A DNA stretch of 33,753 nucleotides from assembly GCA_002633005.1 (NCBI GenBank), contig NMRA01000061.1:995400-1029152 (forward strand), given 5' to 3'. The notes below the pieces were generated by a model that did not search any database, was not told the origin of the DNA, and worked only from the letters and a program-made list of their open reading frames with translations. Every line of letters begins with the position of its first letter. The first letter of the stretch is position 1. This DNA comes from Phoronis australis. Taxonomy: Eukaryota > Phoronida > Phoronidae. Below, piece by piece: positions 22,801 through 31,457 of this stretch. A program made the position numbers and the translations under genes.

Positions 22801-24089
22801 ACTGTGAAAAGAATGGTAAGTATCCTCCATTCACAGTGAAATACGGGGTGTGTCAAAACATTGACCACAGTTGGAAATAGCTGCATTTCAATATGAGGTC
22901 TGTCTATTGGAAACACCCTTATTCAGAGAAGACGGTCTTCCTTCATGACAGTCCTCAAGTACGTTCTCATACAGTAATGCTCTGCTTGTTTCGCACAAAA
23001 GTGTCAAAATTGCCATTTTTTCATTCTTCAAAGCTGATTACTACTAATAACGTAAAATTTACAGAAAGTTGTTGTGTAATATCTACATAGCAACTGTAAT
23101 TCCTTGTAATAGGCTATAATTTTCTTAATCTTTTACTGTTGTGGAGAAGTTTGACGAAATAGAATTTCACTTGTTGGCCATATTGTGTGCTAAATAAGTG
23201 AGGAATTGTCATGGCAGTTTTTTTTCTCATGTGCTGTGATACTGATATTCGAATACAATTCACTTCTCATAAGCCTGATACGTTTCCAGTTGTAGTGTAC
23301 AAATGTATTGGGTACATTGTACCTCACATGCACTAGACAGTCAAGCACGTGCAATGGGAGTCTCCTGTCAGGCTCAGGGATATAATTTGTGCAAAAATAA
23401 TTGAGTTCAGAAGAATAAAATTTCAGTTTATGTGGAATTGTAGTTCACAAAAAGAACTTCATATTAAAAAGAATGGTTCGATGTGATTGAGAACTCAGAA
23501 TGTGGTGGAAGTTAGTGGAGTTACCTTGGCAACAAACATTTCTGGTTCCTTTGTGTCTAATAAGTGCCACATAGTTTTCATGGGCAATGTAAAATAAATA
23601 TAAGGCTTGGATGTTTCAGTATCTTCATCCTTGATATTAAAGTATAATAAAATAGTTTATAGGGAAAAAGTTACTTTAATCTGCGAGTTGAAAAATTGAA
23701 TTATATTAAAAAACAAAAATATAGATTGTGGTGATTTCTAATGTGTATCATTTTGCATCCTTATTCTGAAGATTTTCAAGGTCAGCCCATGAAATTTTAC
23801 ATGGATTCTGCATCGTATGTTCAAATCTACTCATATCGATTTGATATTATATTACATTGATTTATTTTTTAATATGGATTAATAGAGTGATAGCAACAAA
23901 TACATTATTTCAAGATGATCTCAAAAGTGGTAAATGCAATGTTTTCCTTTTTTGGTAATTGGCTTTACGGATTGTTTATTTTCAGGCTGGGACTACCATG
24001 TGGAAGACAGAAACTGGCCCAAGTTAAAACCCAAGTCATATGGTGATAACTTCTCATGGAGCAAAAGAACAAGGAGATTAACGAAATAA
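16784..24089 (+). CDS. NDUFS4: NDUFS4, NADH dehydrogenase (ubiquinone) iron-sulfur protein 4, five exons
   Basis: NDUFS4 is the 18-kDa accessory subunit of mitochondrial complex I, sitting on the matrix arm near the NADH-oxidising module and needed for its stable assembly. Exons 16784-16848, 19197-19302, 21390-21565, 22742-22815 and 23986-24089 splice to 525 nt, 174 residues; the human protein has 175. Residues 1 to about 28 form an Arg/Ser-rich, acid-free mitochondrial presequence ([14 protein letters not shown]...). The conserved core follows: [62 protein letters not shown] and the C-terminal [20 protein letters not shown]. Phases close at every junction. A second, truncated exon 3 copy at 20422-20558 is best read as an allelic assembly duplicate. 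Confidence 0.96.
17030..17063. repeat. Hairpin in NDUFS4 intron 1
   Basis: TAGCCCCT and its exact reverse complement AGGGGCTA flank an 18-nt GC-rich loop, about 180 bp after the exon 1 donor. It could be a regulatory structure or a remnant; nothing more is visible. Confidence 0.5.
19197..19302 (+). CDS. NDUFS4: NDUFS4 exon 2
   Basis: Acceptor TTTCTTCAG and donor GTATAT. 106 bp, phase 2 in and phase 0 out, encoding [20 protein letters not shown] through EVSEK. It includes the probable presequence cleavage region. Confidence 0.92.
19557..20558. repeat. About 1-kb duplicated segment, copy 1, ending at scaffold N
   Basis: Matches 20560-21526 with scattered substitutions and indels. It runs into NDUFS4 exon 3 and is cut inside the exon by the N at 20559. 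Confidence 0.92.
20422..20558 (+). pseudogene. NDUFS4: NDUFS4 exon 3, truncated duplicate (probable allele)
   Basis: The first 137 bp of exon 3 with an intact acceptor (GATTCCAG). It differs from 21390-21526 by two synonymous changes (AAT/AAC, CAT/CAC) and encodes identical residues. It has no donor because the contig ends here. Confidence 0.85.
20559..20559. other. Single-N assembly join inside NDUFS4 exon 3 copy
   Basis: A lone N between the end of one haplotype copy and the beginning of the other. Confidence 0.95.
20560..21526. repeat. About 1-kb duplicated segment, copy 2
   Basis: Partner of 19557-20558; it continues into the complete exon 3 and intron 3. Confidence 0.92.
21390..21565 (+). 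CDS. NDUFS4: NDUFS4 exon 3, complete copy
   Basis: Acceptor GATTCCAG and donor GTAAGT. 176 bp, phase 0 in and phase 2 out. It carries the VPEEHIK, AMQSG and RWENALMGW blocks that define the family. Confidence 0.96.
21619..21712. repeat. Foldback sequence in NDUFS4 intron 3
   Basis: The left arm GCTGGCCGGCTGGGCCA (from 21621) is complementary, with small gaps, to GGCCCAGCCACCGGGCCAG (from 21691). The centre is a perfect hairpin, ACACATAG-TGC-CTATGTGT, at 21661-21679. Confidence 0.7.
22742..22815 (+). CDS. NDUFS4: NDUFS4 exon 4
   Basis: Acceptor CGTTTCAG and donor GTAAGT. 74 bp, phase 2 in and phase 1 out, encoding [20 protein letters not shown] and CEKN. Confidence 0.95.
23986..24089 (+). 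CDS. NDUFS4: NDUFS4 exon 5, C-terminus
   Basis: Acceptor TATTTTCAG. It encodes [20 protein letters not shown] then [14 protein letters not shown] and TAA at 24087-24089, the family's conserved end including the basic RTR tail. Confidence 0.96.
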
Positions 24090-25641
24090 CTTGGACTTTT
24101 GTAACGAAATTAGACAAACTCTTTGTTGCGGTAGTGAAGTAAAGTTGTAATTATGCCGTGTCTGCGTGCTGTGGACTCGGGTGTGCTGGAGGATGACGAC
24201 AATCGCTCTGCAGCTTGTTGCCGTCTCAGTCTGAGAAATCACAGCAAAAAAATTTGAAGACCCATGGCTGATGTGTGTGTGTTCAGGAAATGAAAAGACT
24301 GAAAGACAGTAAAATATGTGCATAGTTAATGAGGCTTGATAAATTAAAATTCTTAAGAGTATACAGTCTTATTCTGTCACTTTCCATGCAGGCTTCCTTA
24401 TTCCTTTATTTATTTTCTTATGCAACACCCTTTAGCCATATCCGAAAATATCACAGAGCCCTGTCTGAGTATGAGGTATTTACCCACAATGCAGTGCACC
24501 GTGTGGTACTGGTTACACAGTATTACACTGTTGCTGTGCTAAGCAGTCTCTAATTTTCCCAAAATTATTTTGACTTTCGTCATTCTAATGCTGGTAAAGT
24601 TAATCTGTTAAGCAGTGATTTTCATTGCCAACATGAAGAAATTGACAAGCTGGGTGTAGCCAATATATTGCTCTTCTTTTGTCACAGCACAGAAACCTTT
24701 TGCTGTTTAACCTTTATACAGAATTTGTTAAAGGCACCGCACTTTTCATTGTTCACAGTCTTTATTCCGTTACGTTCGTACTTTCGGAACAAAACTTTAC
24801 TCTCAACTGAACATAGATACAATAACTGACCTAGAGACATAACCAAAAGACACACGATATTTCGAAACATACTTGTTTCATTCTCAAGTGAAGATAAAAT
24901 GAGGCAGTACTGCCACCACAGAGTGTAAGCTGATGACACACACAGTGAGACACGGCGGGTGTGAAATACTGCAAAGAATGACTAATGAAGAGGGTTAACA
25001 GGAAAGTCACGCAAACAAGTGTAACGTGCGGCGCGACCCTGTTTTCTGCTCATTCAAAACGGGCTTCTCAAAAGCAATTAAAAGGGACTCTAATACTTTC
25101 AAACGCAGCACATCTTACTCCACCTTTCAAAAATTTTATCAACTACACAATCCGTTTTTCTACCTCTAAATTTGGATCATGAGGATTATTTTCTTGAAAA
25201 AGCATTTTGTTCTTGATGAAACGCAAATATTTTATCTTCCTGAAATAAATGTAGTCGATGCTTGTAATGGTCATTCAGGGAACAAAATGTTTAATTTTAT
25301 TTGGAAAGGATGCTACTTTGAGAAACTTTTCTAGATAACAGTTTTCTTGTTTTACTGCATGTCTAAGCTGATGCTGGTTGATTTATAAAGGCAAGCTTAT
25401 GTCTACAACAGCAGGTGACGACCCCAATGTTGATATACGTTATGAGGTAAGAGGCGGTATTACTAGGGTTAAGATAAGGCTTTACATTGCCATCATGATT
25501 GCCGAAGGCGAAAAAATTACCGAAGGTGAATTACTTGAACACAGAACTTACTGCCAAGCATCTTCCTGCAAACTTAACGAGGGACAATAAATTATTTTAA
25601 AATAATATTTGCCACTACTTGCATGCCCGCACCGGGGGGGG

Positions 25642-25683
25642 TCTCGAACGAGCCCCATATTTTCTCGAACGAGCCCCCTATTT
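25642..25683. repeat. 21-bp tandem repeat, two copies
   Basis: TCTCGAACGAGCCCC followed by ATATTT, then the same with CTATTT; one difference. Confidence 0.85.
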
Positions 25684-25776
25684 GGCGAAGTGGGCAAAAA
25701 GGTCGGCCTCACAGAAACAAATGACCGAGAAAAGAGACAAAAGTCCACTAAAAAGGCGCGAATGTACAATTCATAG

Positions 25777-26182
25777 CTCTGAGCGTGGTACCCCGTTTTT
25801 TTTAGTCCTCCGTTTTTTTGTTAGCAAAAGGTCCACATTGCCAAAATTTCGAGGCCCCCTATATTTTAGGCTGGTTGCACGCATGATTCCACAAACCACA
25901 TCGGTGAATATTCAAGTGTAGATCACGAGATTTCATTCATTGAAATGCACCTGCTTATAACCGAGCTTGCTGACAAGTCCATATTTAGCAATACTTACTG
26001 GGTGTGTGTAAGAAAATGTAACCCAGGTATACCCAGGGCGTACTTTCTTAAGCAATATTCGTGGTTGAATTTTAGAATTTCCTCCAAGTTTCTTGGAAAA
26101 TGGGGCAGGAAACCCGTAAACGAAGTAAATTTGCGACAATTAATTCTTACCTTGGACGATTTTGTGTATTGACTCTCGGTTT
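25777..26182. repeat. 406-bp direct duplicate, copy 1, ending at scaffold N
   Basis: Nearly identical to 26184-26590; I see one T/C substitution and one extra T in a T-run. It carries open frames on both strands that I do not recognise. Confidence 0.95.
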
Positions 26183-26183
26183 N
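26183..26183. other. Single-N assembly join
   Basis: A lone N exactly between the two copies of the 406-bp duplicate. Confidence 0.95.
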
Positions 26184-26590
26184 CTCTGAGCGTGGTACCC
26201 CGTTTTTTTTTAGTCCTCCGTTTTTTTGTTAGCAAAAGGTCCACATTGCCAAAATTTCGAGGCCCCCTATATTTTAGGCTGGTTGCACGCATGACTCCAC
26301 AAACCACATCGGTGAATATTCAAGTGTAGATCACGAGATTTCATTCATTGAAATGCACCTGCTTATAACCGAGCTTGCTGACAAGTCCATATTTAGCAAT
26401 ACTTACTGGGTGTGTGTAAGAAAATGTAACCCAGGTATACCCAGGGCGTACTTTCTTAAGCAATATTCGTGGTTGAATTTTAGAATTTCCTCCAAGTTTC
26501 TTGGAAAATGGGGCAGGAAACCCGTAAACGAAGTAAATTTGCGACAATTAATTCTTACCTTGGACGATTTTGTGTATTGACTCTCGGTTT
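26184..26590. repeat. 406-bp direct duplicate, copy 2
   Basis: Partner of 25777-26182, continuing into unique sequence. Confidence 0.95.
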
Positions 26591-27243
26591 CAATAATTTC
26601 CGCGCTGGCTACAGTAGCAATGCAGCTGGTAGTACATTTATTTTTAGTTCCTAGAGTTTGGGGACTAACATGATATTTATTGAATATAAGCCCGTGTTGG
26701 TCTGCAGAAGTGTTTAGTAAATTTAACTTCAACCCTCTTTTTTCAGTTTCCACACTGTCATGATGGGATCAATACTGTCGATCGTACTTTGAGTATTTTC
26801 GGTAAATTTTCACGAAATCATCCAATATATGGGCAGTCTTTTATGACTTCACTTTGAATGTGTGCCAGGTTTTCAATTCCCGAGAACTTTACTTTTAAAT
26901 AAAATGAAGCGGAATGAGGGAATCTCAAAACACAAAACAACAATGGCATGGAATGTACCAAATGATTTTTTTAATCACTTCTGAAATCTGTAACGTCGAG
27001 AACAATGACAGTGCGTTTTGGAACAGTTTTTTTGAAAATTAAAAGATTCTACCTACAAATGGTACTGATACGGAAACACTTATTACTTCATCTCAATCGA
27101 CATGTTAGTGAAGTAATAGTAATATTGAAAGTATCATTAATGTCTGTCGTAAATGTAATGCTAACTGACAACAAACATTTTGTGACGGCGTTCACTCTCA
27201 TGGCAACTTTATCGCATAAATCTCGCAATAGGTGGCGTGTAAT

Positions 27244-27441
27244 GGATATAGGTACCATGGCACCCGTATTACTCCAAAATAATTTTCCGCCACCTGGCGA
27301 CGCTTTAACATTAAACGATATTCAAACCACGGCATGCTGATCGGATATAGGTACAATGGCACCCGTATTACTCCAAAATAATTTTCTGCCACCTGGCGAG
27401 GCTTTAACATTAAACGATATTCAAACCACGGCATGCTGATC
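27244..27441. repeat. 99-bp tandem duplication
   Basis: Two adjacent 99-bp units beginning GGATATAGGTAC differ at a few positions. The period is a multiple of three, so a - strand open frame runs through both units (MPWFEYRLMLK twice). Confidence 0.92.
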
Positions 27442-27987
27442 GGACAAGGGTGGCAACACGATGTTGATCACAGTGCCTGCTATGTCATATTTTTCACTGA
27501 CCAATGGATGTTTAGGATACCTATTTATTTGTGTCTTTCCTGTCTATTCTACACTCAAATCCAATTAAAATTTAGGATATTTCTATGTAGCAATAATTCA
27601 TACTCACTGACAAAAAATATCCACTCGGGAAAACGTCCCTTTCCGTTTAGCGTTGGTGCTTCAGCCGACCAGTAATTAAGTTTTCTGACGTGACACGTAC
27701 TGAAAGAGCCCCGGTCTCGGCTAAGGATGGCAGCGGGTTGGCCCTCTACAATTATAGATGGTGACTCACCGATCTTTTACGCAAAAGTACAGCAACATGG
27801 CAAGGGTTCATGTTCGATTCTCAGTTACCTCTATTTCCGACGACTGTTGTTGTGATCCGCAAAATGAGGTCACACTCACCGTAGTTTAGTTGGCGAAAAC
27901 TAAAGACATGACTTTGCGATGTTGCTTACTGTACATTTTTCTTTTGGAAATTTATTATATGCGATTAGGAGAGCAAAAATAACTTGG

Positions 27988-28039
27988 TTGCACGAATTGT
28001 GCAACTTCAACTTGGCGGCATCATCGCCATGGCGATGAT
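27988..28039. repeat. Palindrome cluster
   Basis: GTTGCAC-GAATT-GTGCAAC at 27988-28005 is followed by a perfect 20-bp palindrome, ATCATCGCCATGGCGATGAT, at 28020-28039. Confidence 0.85.
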
Positions 28040-28918
28040 TCATCTTCAGTGATTGATTTCGCCAAATTTCCAGCTTGTGAACAAGATAGCTTATAGGAGC
28101 CTCCAATGTATTGTTTCTAATGTTTACTACGACGTAAAATCCATTCACTTGTTATTTGTTTATGCAGCGTCAAACTCATCCTCAACTGAGAGGTCAAATG
28201 TTGAGTAGAAATGGGGAAAATCCATCTCTTTTTTCAGACTGGATATATAGAACTTGAAAAAGCTAAATCGTCACCTTTCGATTTCTTCTGTGAACCAAGG
28301 ACAAGGGATCGCTGAATACTGGAATTAGGTATCACGGTATTGCCAGTGCGTGTTCTTTAATTGTGAATTGTGATATGCTTATATATAACGTATAGTTCCT
28401 GCAGATTACACACATGCAGTCTATGTGATTGTATTTTTCTCGTGTTACATGTAGGCCTATGATCCCATTGTTATTCCGTTTTACTATTAAGTTAATTGTT
28501 AATGAATAGTCAAATACTGGACCCTGACCAAATCTCGATAACTAAATGAACTCGCAATATTGAGTGACCCTCATAAATATTGAAATGAGCATATTCAATT
28601 TAGTACGTATGCATTCAGGTCTTCTAATGCTGGTGAGTTGCAATTAACTTCAATCGTTATAATTAAATTCAATATGCAAGATTAAGGGCATTGGACGTTT
28701 CAGGATTTAGATTGATACGTCCGTAACTTTAATGTAGAAGTATTAATGCCAGGTGCGTTCCTAGTAGTCATTCACATAATACCAAGTCAAACTGCGGGTG
28801 AATTCTACGTTGTGCCCCAGTTCTCTCCCATGGTGACTACGTAGACATCTACTGTCCGCCGTCAGATTGGCGACGCTGCACGACGACGACGTACCATAAG
28901 CCTCCGACTTCTGCACCT

Positions 28919-28957
28919 TTCATCAATAACGTCGCATCATGCGACGTTAGTGATGAA
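28919..28957. repeat. 39-bp near-perfect palindrome
   Basis: Two 19-bp arms around a central C at 28938 with a single mismatch; the core is AACGTCGCAT-C-ATGCGACGTT. It shares CAATAACGTCGCAT with the interior of the MITE at 29744-29895. Confidence 0.9.
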
Positions 28958-29032
28958 CGGTGCAGTCCAAGTTTTAACTGCAACCCGTTTCTCGGGTGTT
29001 GTCGCGGTCGCCCTTGTCCTCTCTAAGCTGCT

Positions 29033-29170
29033 AACGACGACGACCTCCAGGATGTACCCAACGCGTGCTCAGGTGTTATCGATCAGTCGGTGCAAGGACA
29101 AAAGCACTGTTTCTATTCCTCTCGAAGGTAACGATGACGATCTCCAGGATGTACCCAAAGTGTGCTCAGG
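29033..29170. repeat. 41-bp direct repeat, 97 bp apart
   Basis: 29033-29073 and 29130-29170 share CTCCAGGATGTACCCAA and a flanking ACGA(C/T)GACGA and GTGCTCAGG. Confidence 0.85.
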
Positions 29171-29552
29171 ACCCGGTCTCTAATCTTTGTACTCGAAACG
29201 AACTCAAAGTTATGTTTGGCAATTTTTCAGCTCCTTTTGTGCGAAATCAAGATAAGTGGTTATCAGAATGTGCTCGAATACATTATAGTTTATGCACATG
29301 AGTTTCTAACCCAAGTTTGGTTCAAACTCGAGTAAAAACTCGAAATTTCGAGTTCAAATTCGAACTTTTAGCCTTAATGTGGGGTTAATCAACTGCAAAC
29401 TAGGACTGGTATATTATACACATAAGTCATTATGTACTCGAGTATAGAATAGCACGTAGACACTTGTCTTGAGTTCGCAGAAAAGTAGAGTAGAAAATGT
29501 GAAACATAATTTCGAGTTCCATTTCAAGTAAAAAGATTAGCGACAGGGCCCA
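29169..29552. repeat. Large imperfect foldback (inverted repeat) element
   Basis: Read outward from the perfect 18-bp palindrome AACTCGAAATTTCGAGTT (29337-29354), the two arms are diverged reverse complements along most of their length. Example: TCTCTAATCTTTGTACTCG at the left end against TCGCTAATCTTTTTACTTG on the complement of the right end. Each arm encodes a similar short peptide when read towards the centre (LKVMFGNFSAPFVRNQDKW and LEIMFHIFYSTFLRTQDKC). The arms are about 176 and 206 bp; indels explain the difference. It may be a foldback MITE or an inverted duplication. Confidence 0.75.
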
Positions 29553-29743
29553 GGTGTCCAGCTCGCTCACGTCGGCGCCGCCGCCAGTGTTTTTATCACT
29601 CTCCCTGGTGCTTACAAGATTGGAGTTAAAACCAGTGTATTGGCTACACCCCAAGAAGGTGAAAGTACTAATTTCCCCCACTTATTGAAGTGCGCTTGTG
29701 TAGCTTCTTGGCCGCTGTTTACAATTCTACGACTTGACGATCT

Positions 29744-29895
29744 GGGCCCAGTTGTATAAAAGTTATACGCCGTATAGCAACAATAACGTCGCATTATCAC
29801 GCGCCACGTTGTTATTGTTGAACAATCCACCTGACGTCATGCAACAATCAAACTTATCCAGCGAATAACTTTTGAAGCTTTATGCAACTCAGCCC
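29744..29895. mobile_element. Non-autonomous MITE with terminal inverted repeats
   Basis: The left end GGGCCCAGTTGTATAAAAG matches the complement of the right end, GGGCTGAGTTGCATAAAG, continuing to AAGTTATACGC and AAGTTATTCGC. The interior is also self-complementary (CAACAATAACGT with ACGTTGTTATTGTTG). It is about 152 bp with no coding capacity. I saw no clear target-site duplication. Confidence 0.75.
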
Positions 29896-29976
29896 TGCCT
29901 GCTAACATAAGAAAATGGTGCTCATGCAATGTTTACTGGATTTTTTATTGTCTTAAACTGAACATACTTCTGTTGG

Positions 29977-30027
29977 ATTAACACACCTGCTGAATTAACA
30001 CACCTGTTAAATTAACACGCCTGTTGA
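29977..30027. repeat. 17-bp tandem repeat, three copies
   Basis: ATTAACACACCTGCTGA, ATTAACACACCTGTTAA and ATTAACACGCCTGTTGA follow each other directly, with a partial unit before. Confidence 0.9.
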
Positions 30028-30935
30028 ATTATTAAGTAGTTCAGACATCTTTTCTTTGATAAAGTTCACAGATGTAACGCGCTACGTCTGTACACGGTTT
30101 GTTCTCGAGCTTGAGGTTAAGTGGACTGAGGGCGAAACAGGGTGAATCTGAAATAATATCATATAGCGTGTTACAATACTGAAATGGATAGAAACTTGGA
30201 CTGGCAACTATTAATCGGCTACACCTGCAAATGACTTTTCTCGTTTTTGCCAGACAGTCAATTTTTAAATTGATAATAACTGAACTCTGTTTTACCATTC
30301 TATGATTTCAACCAACCCGTGTTCTGTCATCTGCTAATGCATCATTGGCGTCAATCTTCCAATTTAAAGGTAGGAATTAGCTAAAAACTTGTACTCCCCA
30401 CGTGACACAAATTGGACATTATGGTCCTTGGCGGGTGGTCTTTTCCCACAGTTGCTAAAAGCTTGCCCGTTGATCGGCAGACTTTGAGAGGAGTTTTCAA
30501 AATTTCCTCCAAACTTTTGAGGGTTGTCGAGGGTTACAGAACCTTATTTTGTTTCAGAAAATTGAATGGGACAGTTGTTTTTAGTATCTGTTTATAGGCC
30601 AAAACGGGATTTGGTATCTTTTTAAGAAAGCCAACGGCAATGTACATTCTGGAGAGCGTGGAGTTCATTGATGGCCACGGTTTGGCTCCTAGTCAACTGA
30701 ATATTGAGTGTGGTTTGAGGTTTCATGACGTTCTTTGTCAAGGCCCAGGGCAAGGCTCCTCTGAGGAAGTTGATACAATATTCTTCAAATTGAATTACCC
30801 CATGAGCAGAGGCCAGAAGCACGCAATAGATAACTTCCATTTCGTTATGGTACAAAGTTTCTGATAAACGGAAATGCGTGGATCTAATCGCGCTGCTAAG
30901 AAGCACATGCCTGACTTAAATGAAAAGGATCTTAC

Positions 30936-31457
30936 CAATAACGCGCCACACCTCAACGTCGGCCCATTTAACGTTGTACCCACAGCCGAGCGTACTGTTG
31001 TAGGTGTATGAAATCCTCCTACAGTAGCCGTCAGACGGGAAGTACTTGTTGGAGCTGTCATACGTGACGTTACCACCAAAGAAGTGCAGGTCGTTACCCC
31101 CGCCAAAGATTGGACCATACTCGGAGCTATCGTAAAGAGCTTTATGTTCATTTCTGTACTGGTTACTCTTTAAGGATTTACATTCTGGTCCACACAGTCG
31201 AAACACGAATGCGTTACTGTCGGGCCGATAACCACTGTCACGTCCCCAGGACACGGAGGCATAACCGCCAAAGGTGGTGTTACTTTCGAAATCTTTTCCG
31301 ATAGAGAGGGTGGCACCTTTGTCGTCACATTTTCCATGAAACGCCGAAGGCGACATGCCATCTCTAGTGGCCAGGTAAAGGAGCCTGAATTCCTTGCCTG
31401 GCAACCACTGTTTCAATAGAGCCAGTTGATCTGATGATAAGAGATCCGAGTCCATAC
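30936..31457 (-). CDS. TLDc domain exon
   Basis: Acceptor TTTTATTTCAG and donor GTAAGA. 522 bp, symmetric phase 1-1, holding one complete TLDc domain. The ATG at 31455 is internal to the exon (Gly-Met junction), so it is probably not the start of translation. Confidence 0.88.

Larger units (their letters stand above)
24090..30935. other. Gene-poor stretch: NDUFS4 3' UTR, repeats and palindromes
   Basis: I found no exon chain or known protein on either strand. Features inside are listed separately: a 406-bp assembly duplicate, 21-, 99- and 17-bp tandem repeats, a cluster of palindromes, a foldback of about 390 bp and a MITE. Short open frames (for example 25378-25590 +, 27900-28148 -) have no recognisable homology. 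The 3' end of the lectin/TLDc gene may lie near its right edge. Confidence 0.6.

Noticed and set aside
25378-25590. 70-codon open frame on the + strand (..RYEVRGGITRVKIRLYIAI..)
   Set aside because: It looks protein-like, but I recognise no family and see no convincing acceptor or donor around it.
25945-26172. 75-codon open frame, duplicated at 26353-26580
   Set aside because: No recognisable domain, open frames on both strands, and the duplication is an assembly artefact, so repetition is not evidence of selection.
27700-27835. Possible tRNA-derived SINE (GGGTTCATGTTCGATTCTC B-box-like block)
   Set aside because: The B-box match is imperfect and I could not define an A-box or ends.
30622-30906. 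94-codon open frame as the 3' exon of the lectin/TLDc gene
   Set aside because: A possible acceptor near 30863 gives a phase-compatible reading, but the peptide has no recognisable features. The TLDc domain already ends at VEVWRV.
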